From Pestalotiopsis fici W106-1 (taxonomy: Eukaryota; Ascomycota; Sordariomycetes; Amphisphaeriales; Sporocadaceae): a DNA stretch of 64,000 nt. This document shows, piece after piece, positions 32,799 to 44,654 of this stretch. Position numbers and translations under genes: made by a program. Where the stretch lies: the NCBI RefSeq assembly GCF_000516985.1, contig NW_006917099.1, forward strand, positions 822,685 to 886,684. The letters run 5' to 3'. The notes beneath the pieces are model-generated. The model worked only from the letters and a program-made list of their open reading frames with translations, was not told the origin of the DNA and did not search any database. Every line of letters begins with the position of its first letter. Positions within the stretch are counted from its first letter, which is position 1.

Positions 32799-34366
32799 AT
32801 GGCATCGCAAGTCATGACGGCCTCCACCTCGCGGCCACCCGTCGCGGCCGGAGTCGCGCAAAAGCGACGCAAGCCCTCGGGAGAAGTGTCGCACATTTGT
32901 CCATACTGTAACCGTTCATTCAAACGCTCCGAACACAAAGAGCGTCATGTTCGAACTCGTAAGTTGAGTCCAACGGCGCGTTGTTCCCGCCCGCCATCTT
33001 TCGTCGGTTTTTTTTTTATTCGGTCTGTCCATTTTTCTCCAACCAGCGCTCTCCATCACTCACTCGCTCTGCCCTGCCCCGTACTGTACTCCAACCGCGG
33101 TAATGAGACCCGTTGCCTCCTCCCATTCTTAGTGTATATTGAAACCCCCTGTCTGTTCTTTGTTTGGCTACATCGGCGTTGCGTTTCTCCTCTGCCCAGA
33201 CATTTGCAATATCGAGGCGTCAATTAGAACACTATCCTACTATTCAGCTCAACTTGCGCAGAGCCTCTTTTGTCGCGACGGCGCGACCCCGCGTCGTTGC
33301 GCCTCTGCGCTGCTGCTGCTCACAGCAAGCTCCTTTCCCTGCCCGGAAAGTCCGCAGCAAGAGGCTGGGGTTTCCGTATACCCATCCGAGACACAAAGAG
33401 TTCCCCACCTTTGGCGCCCCCAACTTGCTTTTATTCCCCAATGCATGCAATGACAAGACTATTGCGTCTCGGCATATGAAGCGTCTTGGATATCAGGCTT
33501 GTCTTTCATTGGCCTGCTTCACTCCCAGGAGCGCTATTCTCTCCGCAGAAACACGCAAGCTGCTCCCCCGGCATACTTTCCTCGTCCGACCCGCCAAGTC
33601 CCGTTTTAGGCTTGTCTAACCACAAGATCATAGACACCAAGGAGAAGCCGTTTGTCTGCCACTGCGGTCATGCCTTTGCTAGACGCGATCTCCTCACCCG
33701 GCATCAGCGCATCAACACTCATCACGACCCGAAACTTCAAACTGCGCATGCCGCTAAACCGGAGCAAGGTGGGGTCAACCCGGCTGTTGACAATGTAGTA
33801 CAGCTCCAGACTCCAGTATCGCCTCCGGACATGGCCAACAATCCCTGGGATCAATTCATCCCCGCTCAAAGCAATGATGGTCCATCAGACTATGGATGGA
33901 CAACTTCACCTCAAACAGGCGGCGCCGGAGCGCCGGACGAGCAATTCTTCAACCACCAAATGCAGCAACACGGTCTGTATTATCCAGACTATAGTCAAGG
34001 TTAGTCTTTATACTCGCGAACCGAACTGTCGACCTATTTTCTATTCCTTATTACCACTGCAACAATCCCGGGCTTGTCATTTGTTTTGGGCGTTCATATG
34101 CAGGCCTTGAAAATATTCACGTCTCCCCCTTTTCCACAAAGTATTATAATTTACTGTCTTGCTCATTACACTAAACATCTGAAATAGGTCAGCCCATGTC
34201 TGGGTATACCGATCCTCAGGGGTTCTATGATGATCGCGGCACCGTGGCCTGGACCGGTGTGAACCCTTCGTACTTTCAGAACCAGGATACTTCAGAAGTC
34301 GCAGACCCGCAGCTGCAGGAGCAGGAGAACCCTCAGCTGCAGAAAACTATCAGCATAATCATCTAA
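32799..34366 (+). CDS. Short protein with two C2H2 zinc fingers
   Basis: Three exons: 32799-32958, 33634-33999, 34188-34366; about 234 aa. Intron 1 is unusually long (675 nt) and splits the last His codon of finger 1 (C|AC). Finger 1 is CPYCNRSFKRSEHKERHVRTH and finger 2 is the compact CHCGHAFARRDLLTRHQRIN with a one-residue Cys spacing; they are joined by the TKEKPF linker. This tandem pair after a 'KRRKPSGEVSHI' lead is common at the N-terminus of much longer fungal C2H2 regulators carrying a fungal_trans domain. Here the rest is a Gln/Pro/Asn-rich tail ending at a clean TAA, so this is either a short family member or a truncated regulator. Nuclear DNA binding is expected. The unused frames in intron 1 have no domain-like sequence. 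Confidence 0.8.
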
Positions 34367-35792
34367 TTGTAATTTTCGCGGATGCCTACGCGCAGGCTAA
34401 CGCCGATTTTTCTTTTCAAGATCAGTGCTGGCAAGAAAATTTATGCCATCGAGCTGTGGAAGGTGGACCGAAGACAGTATAGCTGCTCAATGGTAACTGT
34501 CTTGGTATAGTTCCGTTGCAAATCTCATGAATAATAGGTCGGCATAAGTTTAGCTTGCTTCAGGAAGCACCAATAAATATTCGGAAGGAGTGCAGGAATA
34601 ACAGTGGAGGAATAAGGTACAAGGGAAGGATGGAGATCATTCATTTCTCCATCAAAGGAACAGCCTCAGAACAGCCTTGAATTGGCAGAAGCACACACAA
34701 ACTTGTACGAGTATGGCTGCACTTGTTTTGTATATACCACATGAGCACTTGATTTGGGATGCTGGACTGGCTTTTCATAGTTGCGATACCATGTCTGTCT
34801 ATACAGACGATGCGCTGTTCACTTTCGGCACCCTTTCATGGAAGATGCCTAGGTATGAAAATTGATTTGCGCTTTAGTCATGATACGGAAGTGGAGGGAT
34901 ATTGTAAAACATGTTGTTGTTATAACAAACCCAAAAAAAACCGAAAGAAAGAGATAAAGTATTGATGGCGTGTATCCTTCTGAGCGCGAAAACTAAAATG
35001 CACACATCGGAAAACTCTTTATTCACGAAAAAAAAAAAAAACAAGGGTATCGTAGAGGCGCAGCAGACATACGCGCTGTCAGAATGAGATAGACGTGTGT
35101 TTCTTTGATATCAATGGATGTGAGTAAGTTTGTATCTTGCATAAAGTCAACAGAGAACACCCACATGCACTGCGTGCCCGTTCGAACTTATTCTATGATT
35201 CTGAGCCCGAAATAGTCCGTGGTGTACCTACATTTTCGAAAGTCAGGTCATGTTGTACGTTTGCCCCGCCTACATAAGCTCGAAACGAACATGCTTTCCA
35301 ATGCCTTGATTTTGGTTGACAGCAACGGGTCTTCAGCAAGTCGGCATGTGTCAAGAGGCGAGCGCCCAGATGAAAGATCGACTGAAGAAGAGGGGAGTTG
35401 GGCTTGGTATGCCTGGCCCGTCTCACATGAGCAGTGCCAAACCTGCTCCAGGTGGGATCCATTACTCATCCCCGGGTGCCGACCCACATCTCCGTCCGGG
35501 ACACCTGGTGCCATCGCTCGCCGGCCGGTGTCGAACGGGATCGCCCTTCCAACCCGGCGTGTCTTGGCTCATCCCAAACTCCGCTCCTAACACCGCCGAA
35601 GAGCTCTCCTTTTCGGATTTCTAAGCAGACGTCTGACTGTCATCCAGGAGCAAAGTGCGGAGTAGCAGTGGCGTCTCCATTTAGGTCGTGTATAAAGAGA
35701 CCAACGCTCGCTGATCTGTGGGCTGCAACAGTTTATACAACTCAACCCTGTTTCTTTTTTTCCCACAGTTCAAGTGACAACTTCGTAAAGAT
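34367..35792. other. Intergenic region without a supported gene
   Basis: About 1.4 kb between the C2H2 gene and the NmrA-like gene. An A run lies at 35029-35041. Open frames at 35219-35859 overlap one another and have no domain-like features; the last part is the leader of the NmrA-like gene. Confidence 0.5.
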
Positions 35793-37131
35793 ATGTCGTC
35801 TGCATCCATCCTCGTCCTCGGCGCCGGTGAATTGGGCAATGCCGTCATCAATGCCCTGACTTCACACCCCAATAAGCCAGCAGCCAACATTGCCGTCCTT
35901 CTCCGCTCCTCGACCCTCAATTCTCAAGATCCGCAAAAGCAGGGCCAGAATAAACGACTTTTATCGCTCGGAGTGGCACTCGAGGCGGGCGACGTTGAGG
36001 CGGCTTCTGTTGCTGAATTGGCTCAGATCTTTGGGAAGTATCATACTATTGTTTCTTGTACTGGAAGTAAGTATTCCATAAGGACAAAGTCACGACTCTT
36101 CGAATGCAATCCATCAATTCTTGCAATCAAATCAGGAACAAGAACTTTGCACGAGGGCTTCTCTTAACCATTGGAGGAAGACCACTTGACTCACTTCGAT
36201 TCTTGTACCATGACAGTGTACTTAGCACCCGGCTCTCAGCTCAAGCTGACGCGCGCGGTGCTCGAGGCCGGCGTCGCCCGCTACTTTCCCTGGCAGTACG
36301 GCATCGACTACGATGTCGTCGGAGGGGGGAGCGCGCAGGACCTGTTTGATGAGCAGCTCGAGGTGCGAAACCTGCTCCGTTCGTCAGCAGCATCGGCGTC
36401 ATCGCCCGTGGACTGGGTTATTGTCAGCACGGGACTGTTCATGTCCTTTCTGTTGGTCCCCGAGTTTGGACCGGTGGATTTGAAAAACCGCGGTAAATAA
36501 CTCCCTCTCGATCTCAAGAGAAAAAGAATTGAATTTGTCCCTATTTGGTACTGGCCTCTTGAGAGAAAAGAAGAACCTGACTGACGTGGTAACCCCTTAA
36601 TAGTCCTTAGAGGCCTAGGAAACTGGGACACGCCCGTCAGCGCCACCACGCCGCAAGATATTGGACGCATGGTCGCTGAGATCGTCTATGATCCCCGCGA
36701 CGTCAGCCGGCAGGTAGTCTATGTCGCGGGTGACACGGTCACGTACGGACGGGTTGCGGACCTGGTTGAGGCCCGATTCGGAGGGTCCTGGACTAGAGAG
36801 ATCTGGGATTTGGACTTTTTGCAAAAGAGGTTGCAGGTGAGTTGACCAGATGTGTTTTTCTTTCTTTTACCCTCTATTGTTACGCTATAGCAGGAAGTGT
36901 GTCCTTGTCGAGCATTTGGTTTTGCATTTGATGTCAAGCACTCCATTTATAAATATCGAATGACTGATCTTTCTTTGCCAACAGGCTGAACCAGATAATG
37001 GCATGGTCAAGTACCAAAATGTCTTTGCAGCGGGTAAAGGTGTTGCTTGGGATATGTCCAAGACAATCAACCGGCGGAGAGGTATTGATCTGGAGGATTT
37101 TGAAACATATCTCAAGCACATTGATGCCTAA
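35793..37131 (+). CDS. NmrA-like / isoflavone-reductase-type NAD(P)-binding protein
   Basis: Four exons: 35793-36066, 36217-36492, 36604-36836, 36985-37131; about 309 aa, the usual size. The N-terminal dinucleotide motif VLGAGELG (G10-x-G12-x-x-G15) begins the Rossmann fold; HTIVSCTG and RYFPWQYGIDYD follow, the latter in the place of the substrate-proximal segment of isoflavone-reductase-like proteins. A late block IGRMVAEIVYDPR and VVYVAGDTVTYGRV matches the family C-terminal half. Introns begin GTAAGT, GTAAAT and GTGAGT. Fungal relatives are either reductases of small aromatic compounds or redox-sensing NmrA-type regulators; the sequence does not decide between these. Cytosolic. Confidence 0.88.
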
Positions 37132-40100
37132 ACGGCATATCCAGGTGACAAGAAGACTTTGCATATATAAAAGTAGTCTCTTTATGGACGTGTAGAGTCA
37201 TCATAACTGAATGGAAGCTATTAAGGTGACAGTCGAAATAATGTAGTTTCTGTGACATCGAGTATATAATACTTTATGGAGGCATTTCATGTCGAGGGGA
37301 CAACGAAATAACTGATACGAAGAAATGTCTTCTGCTATATTGATGACAACTGGATAGAAGATTAGTAGACTACGTGAGATAGATGCAGATTGTCACAATA
37401 TATGCGCATATAGAAGACTCTTGCACTTTCTATCTTGAATTCTACGTACCATACAGGTATTTTAAGTTCTGGACAAATTGCGGCAGCCGCTGGCAGCCGT
37501 TGCACAATCTGTCCAAGAAATGACGGATGTGGTGCATCTCTGCCCTATCCATTGGTTCAAACACCAAAGGCGGATGGCTGAATCTGTTCGCATAGTAGAC
37601 AATACAATCGAACTCGACGACTTCACCGTCACCTGCCCAGTAACTTTTACGGGTGATTTGTGTCCAATTAATTTGTGTCCAAGTAACATTGTTAGATTCA
37701 ACGGTGCAGCATTAGTGAAAGATTCAGAGTGTCAGAAGAATGGAATTCTAACTATGGCGTTGGTTCATCGACAACGATTCAGGGCCGTGCCGTTGACCTA
37801 ACGCAGCAAGCCTCCCGCCGTTGAAGGGGTTGGGAGTAACTTGATCTCATAGTTTCAAACATGCAGCTGTTGGCGCCGACGTTCTGTAGGTGCCTGAATG
37901 TTGGACCCCGAGTGAGATCTGTACGTGGCAAGTCATGACTCTCTTTCAAACTCTCCCTCACACTCTCTTCCAAAATTGGGCGCAGAATGTCTTGTAGTCG
38001 ATAATGTAAGCAGCCATTTGCAAACGGTTGAACGGCCGCTAGTATACTACACTACTAGAAACTGCAGCCTGTAGCCACACAGACTTGCAGCATGTGAAGC
38101 GTACGTAGGCCACTACTGCCTCTCTTCATGCAGGTCGACTCCAAAACCTAGTGCTCACTTCCCTCTAGGCCTGCAGCCTTGCCTGCCAACATCTGCCGGG
38201 CGATAATCCTGGTCATTCCAGAGAAGGGTGAAGAACCGGATTTTGCACACTTGGCGGTCTACTTTCCCGTTGCGGTCTTAAAATGGATGGTTTTAGTACA
38301 AGGATCTGCAAACTGGACCCGAGAAACTCTACCGCACTCTTCCTTTGACCCCGAAGAGAGAGGAAGGGCCCAGGCAAACCCAGAGCGACAAAAGAGGACC
38401 TTTCTCAACCAAGTCAAAACTCTACCTGTCTACCAAGTCTCTCCAGCCCGGTGAGCCACGTAAAACGGTGAGCAGTCTGGGCAGCCGGCTAGGTGCAAGC
38501 TTCGGCAAGTGGACCAAAGTTGAGACTAGCGAAAATCATCGGCAGGTGAATCAACCCAGAAACAGAAGAGAGCAGAAGCAGCGAAGCATGAAAGTTGCGA
38601 TGAAAATGGAGATACCCGCATCGGGCAATCGCGAGCCTAGGCCATAGACAGTAACGGAGACGACGAAGAACCCCAGAGCCCAACGGTCTTGGTCTTCTAG
38701 AGCCGAACAAAAGCCTGATACTATGTAGTTCATTGATGAGTTGGCACCTTCTAGCGCATTGAGATGGAAAGCATGGTCAAATGAGAAGTCGTCGGTCTCT
38801 ACCTGTCGTCCGTTTGGCAAGCCGGGCAGTCCTGGCCTGGCAAACGACGGATGGTATCTTTTCCGTTGGTTGGAAGCGGTTTTCCTCTCCTTGGTGCCTC
38901 TACACTAGTATAGGCACGTGCAAAAATCTTTTTTAGAATGCCAGACTCTTGGGCGGTGATGGATTTTTGCAAGGTGCCAGGTAGTAAATACGGACACCAT
39001 ATCATTAGCATTTTTAGTATCTTTTCTCCATCGTGAATTCGTGCACGCAAGACAAGCCGAAAAAAAAAAAGCACAGATCAGTGTCTGAGACGGCCGGCAT
39101 GAGAAAAACCTTAGAATGTGGACTCTTGAAATTAGACGGAAAACGAATCGAAGATCCGACGATCGCATCTGTGACATCATCCTGCTCGGCCTGGGCGAGC
39201 ACAGAAAGAGGGTCAAACACTTTGCTTGCTTGCAGCGCTTGCTGGGGGGATTTGGCCGGCTAGGCGAAGTAGGGCCACCTAGCCAGCGAATACTAGTGTG
39301 ACTAATGTAGGTCAGTGGGATGCGGGATTCGCAAATTGTATAGTAATCGTCGACGATGCGCATTTATCTCGGACATCGATGATGGCTTTTTGAATTTATG
39401 CTATATGGGCAAAAGTATACGGAGGCGCTAAGAAGATGGGCATGTCCGCCTCGATATTGCGCATTCCTTTTCTTTCCCACCAAAAAATCGTTCCGAGATG
39501 AAAGCAAAAAAAAGATGTGAGTACTGGTCGGACTGGCATGGTCTGTCTTGGACCGGAATCGAAAATCGGGCCACCTGAACGGCCGGGCCCCCCTCTCTGG
39601 AGCGAAAGTCAGATCGAGATCTATCACGCCAGGCCATGGGAATGAATGGGCATGGTCAAATAGTTGAATGGGGCAGGTTGGGCTGAATATAGCCATTTGG
39701 GATCAAGCTTCGCTGGTCAGTGGATATGGAATTTTTGGAATGTCTTTGGTGGTCTCTTCCCTCTCTCTCTCTCTCTTCTTTTTTTTAACGTTTCATAGTG
39801 GGTAGTACTAGTATTCTGCTGGACGGCCGAAAACAGTCTATGATTCGAACGATACGGCAGCTGAACGACAAGAAAGATGGAGCACGGGAACCGGGGGGGC
39901 CTAAGATAGACTTGTGAATTTGTACCATGGTGCAAGAAAAAGCATTGGGATTCGGTGGGATGTGTCACAAATGAATGGATAATTCACGAGTGCAAACATG
40001 CAAGTGGTTAGTGTGCCAAGAGTTGAAGTCAATCCCGAGCCTTCTCATTGGCTAGACGCGGTTCGGAACGTCAACAAACCGTCGCGTCGCAAACCGCGGC

Positions 40101-42302
40101 CAACGTTTTCCCCAAAACGCGCCCACCTCTCGTCCAATCGCTTGGGTGCCGCTCATCAATCTTAAACACACATATCCAAAGTACTCGACCTTAATGCACG
40201 CCTTTTTTTCATACGAGCATATCATGATTGCACAACAAATTGTCGTCAGGTTACACACCATCATCTTCTTGATTGTACACGACCTACAGCCGCCCAGTTG
40301 GCTGCAGGTCTCAAGGCCGGCTGCTTTTCCAGTACAGGCCCCCGGCCATGCTGCTATATGTCCGTTTCAACTAATAGCGCTGTCGGACCACCCATCATCA
40401 TCCATTGATCGGTTCTAGGCCTACACCATATTGGCCCTGGGCTGGATATCGCGGGAGGAGAATCCCCAGGCAAGAAAGACCACGACTGTGCGCAACTGCT
40501 AAAATGAGAACTAGCCAAGGCCTTCACCGCGTGTTTCGTAGACACACGGACCTTTGATCGCCATTCTGCCCGGCTCGCTCTGCCTCTATCTCGAACTTGG
40601 ACATGTTCACGCTGCCTGCTGACAAGAAGAAGCACTTTCCATCAAAAGATAGACGAGAGCTGGATTGCAAATAATTCCGTCTCGTTCCAAGGTAGGAGGG
40701 ACCTAGTGGTAAGCTGAGCCCCGCCCATAATCGGTCACGCCTGGCGCAGCCTGCAATCGCATCCATCGGCATCCATCATCCATTCCACCCATTCCACCCC
40801 ATCCAAACCCATCCATGCAAAGCAGGGCTTCTCATTCCTCGCTCTCTAACCAAACCTTGCATCACATCGTGTCACTTTAGACCAATCCTCTGCCAAGTCT
40901 GCTACACTACATACATGTGTGTATGCATAGTACAAGGATCTATACGTACATATGCTCACTCGTGGGTGGATCGCCTCTTTTGCTGAGTTGGCGTGAGGGT
41001 GCAAGCAGCACTCTCCCGGACAAGGTACATGGCTCTATCAGTCAGAGACAAGGACCAGCAAGACAAGATAGCCCAAGCTCAAGCTCTAGGTCTGGTCTGA
41101 TCTGTTCTGTAGTTACTTTTTTTTTTTTTTTTTTTTCAGCAACTTGGGCACCAGACTGACTGTCCGACATTTGAAAGATAACTCGAGTTGATAGAAAGTA
41201 CCTACTGTATAAGAAAGCAAGCAAGCAGCAGATATAATAAGTACTCGACTTGACTTGATAGAGAGCGCTTATTTTATCTGAACAAACGAATGTGCAAATG
41301 GAAACGGGTCAACTGAAGAGCGAAGGAATGCACGCACATCAATCAGACGGCCGCTGCCTGTGACCCAACTATATCGATCATCTCCAGGTTCTTCTTACCT
41401 TTTCTCTATGAATGGGGGTGTCCGTAGCTAGATAGCCCCGCAATTAGCTTTGCGGCTGCCCGTGTTGGAACGTAAATGGTCTGCTTGTGCTGCTCCCCCG
41501 AAACCTAATGTAGTAGCTGCTAAAGCCACCAGAGGAGTGACCCGACAGATTTCCCTCCACCCCAAACCCAAGCCTGTCTGCAAGTGCTCAGCCAGCCAAG
41601 TAAAGACGCCCTTTCCCCACGGCCGCTCTGTTACATCCATCCATTGATCCTCGTTACACTCTTCAAGTTCCCCTCCTTGACCTGTTCCGTCTCAATTCAC
41701 CTGGCCTTTTTGTTCCTCTTCCTGTCAACTTTTGCCTTTTTTTTTTCATCTGCCACACCAAATTTTTGGGCACACGAAAAAAAAAGACGTCAAAATTGTC
41801 GCCGACTAGATTTCCTGCCATTTTGGACAGCGAGACCAAACCACCCGCGCGAGACACGGCATCGCTCATCATCATTTGCACCCATTGACACATCCGAGAC
41901 CTTCTAAACGAGGCTCATAGATCCAGAGGCGCCACATTCACCCTTGCTTGTACGTCTCCACCAAAACTCATTAAAACTGGGCACCCCGAACTAGGTGAGT
42001 GCGCTTACATGCCCACGAAATCTCCTTCCCGTCATGCAACCCACGAGCACTGCGGGCAAGGTCTCTCCACTGCCTATCGCCCACCCAGCAGTACTTTACC
42101 AGGGCCTCGCCCGCCCGAACAGCATTATCAGCCTGCCCATGGATGGTGACACACCAGAGCTAACAAACACCTAGCCAGCAAGATAAACGAGATCAAGACA
42201 AGAGATAGCATCAGGCTCTGGGCTCATAATCATTATATTGCAGTGGCATACGACACTCAACTGAATTAAACACACACTTCTGCGCAGCTGATACTGGCCG
42301 AG
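37132..42302. other. 5.2-kb gap upstream of the forkhead gene
   Basis: No protein-coding gene is supported. It contains a CT repeat with T run (39761-39786), a 20-T run (41117-41136), CATCC-rich sequence (40765-40815), a CCAAT/ACGCG promoter-like cluster (40047-40138), and from about 41640 C/T-rich leader-like sequence. GTGAGTGCG at about 41995 and TTCTGCGCAG at about 42277-42286 could bound a 5'-leader intron just before the forkhead ATG. Non-coding transcripts cannot be excluded. Confidence 0.5.
40047..40138. promoter_or_regulatory. CCAAT and ACGCG cluster (candidate promoter)
   Basis: ATTGG (inverted CCAAT) at 40047-40051 and CCAAT at 40134-40138 bracket three ACGCG/CGCGT cores at 40056-40060, 40083-40087 and 40117-40121. 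ACGCG is the core of the MBF (MluI cell-cycle box) site. It is about 2.2 kb upstream of the forkhead ATG and could be the start of a long-leader transcript. Confidence 0.4.
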
Positions 42303-44654
42303 ATGGCCCATCCGACGCGTGGCGCGCTAGACGCGCAGTCGCTCCACCAACTTCAAGATCTTCATCGCGACGACTTTTACGTCGAACCTTTCGTCCAACC
42401 ACAAATACCTAATTGCATCAGCCGGGCTCCTATGCCTTCGATTGGCGCGCCTTTGTCGCCGAGCGAGACCTTTCAAAACGCCTATGGAAACATGTACGCT
42501 GCTATTCCGCAATATCCGCAACCGCAAGGATTCAACAAGCAAACGTCGCCGTTCAAGGCAAATGGCAGAGCGACAAAATCACCCGTGACGCCATTGAAGG
42601 AGCATGTGAACAAGATGAACCGAGCAATTTCACTGCAACCACCAACCGCAGGCATGCAGCAAACGGATTCCATGCAAAAGAAGCAACCAAAAATGTCGAA
42701 ATTCAAGACGGTATACCAGAAGCCAGTGACGGATGTAGGCAGCAACTACGAGAAGGAAACGACACAGCCAGCACTGCAACCAGCACCACCCCATTCATTC
42801 AACATGAATGGCGAGGACAACTTTCAAAAGCCGCAATCCAAGCGCGCACTTCTCGAGGCTGCGCCGATCAAGGAGTCAAGACCATCGAGCTCGTCGCAAT
42901 CCAACGCCTCCCAGGACGATCAAGAGGTCGTTCTCCCCCCTCATGACTCCTTCCCGCCTATTATCGACGATGGAAGGAAACCTGCCCACAGCTACGCGGT
43001 CCTGATCGCCATGGCAATCCTGCGATCTCCGGAAAGGCGCTTGATGTTGAACCAAATCTACCAATGGATCATGGATACGTACTCTTTTTACAACATGGAG
43101 AATTTGAACGACAAGCATGGATGGCAGAACAGTATTCGACACAACTTGAGTCTAAATAAGGCTTTCGTTAAGCAGGGAAAGCCCAAAGAGGGTACAGGAT
43201 CATCCAAAGGCCACTGGTGGACAATTGTCAAGGGAGAGGAGGCTCAGTTCATCAAGGAGAAGCCGGGCCGTAGGACGCAGAACGGTGCACAGAATCTGTC
43301 CATCATCAATATGTCCTCTCGCCCAGAACCAGCGCCTGTTGAACAACAGCCCTTCTTCCAAGACGGTCTCTCTGCATTCCCGGCACCAACACTTCCAGCT
43401 CAGCCCATGGTATACCCTCAGCCATCGTTCCCTGCTCCCGCCCTACCTGTGACATCCGCTCCGGAGCTTTCGTCCGATGCCACTATTCCTCTGTCTGATA
43501 ATCTCACACCCGATGAGCAAGTGGCCAAGATAGATGCTGATGGGTCAGCGGAGAACGCGTATTCCCCCTTCCCAGCAGAGATGCACTCGTCTCCTCCTAT
43601 TCCGCGCCATGTGGACCGCAGCAACACACCCCCGCCAGTATCTCGGGCTCCGGCATCTTCGGGTGCACGAACGCACAAACGCAAATTTGCCTCAATGGAC
43701 GACAGCGGCTACATTTCGTCCCTGGAGTCTTCGGCAATGCGCCCCAACCAGCGCCTCAGCTCGGAAGCAGATCGTCCCCGAATCAAGCGTGGCCGTGCAG
43801 AGGAAGAGATTGCCCGCCTCCGAGCATCTTCGTATGACAGTCCTACCAAGGCTCGCTCTTACGGAATCATGCAACCTTCCTCTTCCCCGTTCCGCCACAC
43901 GAGTGATGCACACCAAATGCCCCCACCACTGACACCTGCACTGAAGAAGCGTGCACCACTCATGAGACCACCCCCGTCAGTTTCCCCAAACACGAACCTG
44001 CGATTGCATCGCGATCGTGTCAAGGGTATGCTTGAATCGCCCCTCCGCCGGGCTGCTAGCAACTTCAGCGAGGAGATCATTATGCCCTACAGTCCGCATT
44101 TCAGCCTGGATCACACCATGTTTTCTAATGACCTTATTGGCGCCAGCAATGACTTTGACATTTGGCAAGACAAGACCGGAGACACCTTTTTCGATGCAGC
44201 CAACAACGGCTCGCCCATCAAGCGCTCGGTCAAGAGATTACGCCCAGAGAGAACACATTCAGCCAATGCTCTTGTCGATGTGACTAGCTCGGCAGCCAAC
44301 CGCTCAATCACCTCGGCGGCGCACCTCAAAGTTCCGGAGACTTTTGCCATCCCTTACGAGACGCCAAGCAAGGTTTTGGAAGGGATGTTCTCTCCAAGCA
44401 AATACCTTCAGCAGTCTCCGGGTGTAGATCAAGCTACTGCTTTCGCATCTCTTCCGCTTGCTTCACCGTCCAAGGATGGTGGCTTCACCGACTTTAATGA
44501 TTATTTCACACGATTCGATTTTGAGAACGATGAGAACCCCGGCTTGGATCTTCTCAGTGGAAAGTTTACAAAAATCGGCAGCATCAAACCAATGAACGGT
44601 ACGGCTGGAGCCTCAAAGCCAACGTTGGGTCGCAGTTTCACCACCACTTTCTAA
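42303..44654 (+). CDS. Forkhead (winged-helix) transcription factor
   Basis: A single exon encodes 783 aa. The forkhead domain is at about residues 226-320: KPAHSYAVLIAMAIL, QIYQWIMDTYSFYN, then the recognition helix WQNSIRHNLSLNKAFVK and the wing GSSKGHWWTIVKG. The usual KPPYSY opening reads KPAHSY, and there is an extra MENLNDKHG loop before the recognition helix compared with short yeast domains. No FHA domain is visible, which points to an Hcm1/Sep1-like rather than a Fkh1/Fkh2- or Fhl1-like member, though the assignment is tentative. The long C-terminus is Ser/Pro-rich with many SP/TP sites (SPFRH, TPALKK, ESPLRR), consistent with CDK regulation of a cell-cycle factor. Nuclear. Confidence 0.9.
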   Translation: MAHPTRGALDAQSLHQLQDLHRDDFYVEPFVQPQIPNCISRAPMPSIGAPLSPSETFQNAYGNMYAAIPQYPQPQGFNKQTSPFKANGRATKSPVTPLKEHVNKMNRAISLQPPTAGMQQTDSMQKKQPKMSKFKTVYQKPVTDVGSNYEKETTQPALQPAPPHSFNMNGEDNFQKPQSKRALLEAAPIKESRPSSSSQSNASQDDQEVVLPPHDSFPPIIDDGRKPAHSYAVLIAMAILRSPERRLMLNQIYQWIMDTYSFYNMENLNDKHGWQNSIRHNLSLNKAFVKQGKPKEGTGSSKGHWWTIVKGEEAQFIKEKPGRRTQNGAQNLSIINMSSRPEPAPVEQQPFFQDGLSAFPAPTLPAQPMVYPQPSFPAPALPVTSAPELSSDATIPLSDNLTPDEQVAKIDADGSAENAYSPFPAEMHSSPPIPRHVDRSNTPPPVSRAPASSGARTHKRKFASMDDSGYISSLESSAMRPNQRLSSEADRPRIKRGRAEEEIARLRASSYDSPTKARSYGIMQPSSSPFRHTSDAHQMPPPLTPALKKRAPLMRPPPSVSPNTNLRLHRDRVKGMLESPLRRAASNFSEEIIMPYSPHFSLDHTMFSNDLIGASNDFDIWQDKTGDTFFDAANNGSPIKRSVKRLRPERTHSANALVDVTSSAANRSITSAAHLKVPETFAIPYETPSKVLEGMFSPSKYLQQSPGVDQATAFASLPLASPSKDGGFTDFNDYFTRFDFENDENPGLDLLSGKFTKIGSIKPMNGTAGASKPTLGRSFTTTF

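Noticed and set aside
33164..33619. 151-aa frame inside intron 1 of the C2H2 gene
   Set aside because: Pyrimidine-rich intronic sequence; joining the flanking exons restores a complete zinc finger.
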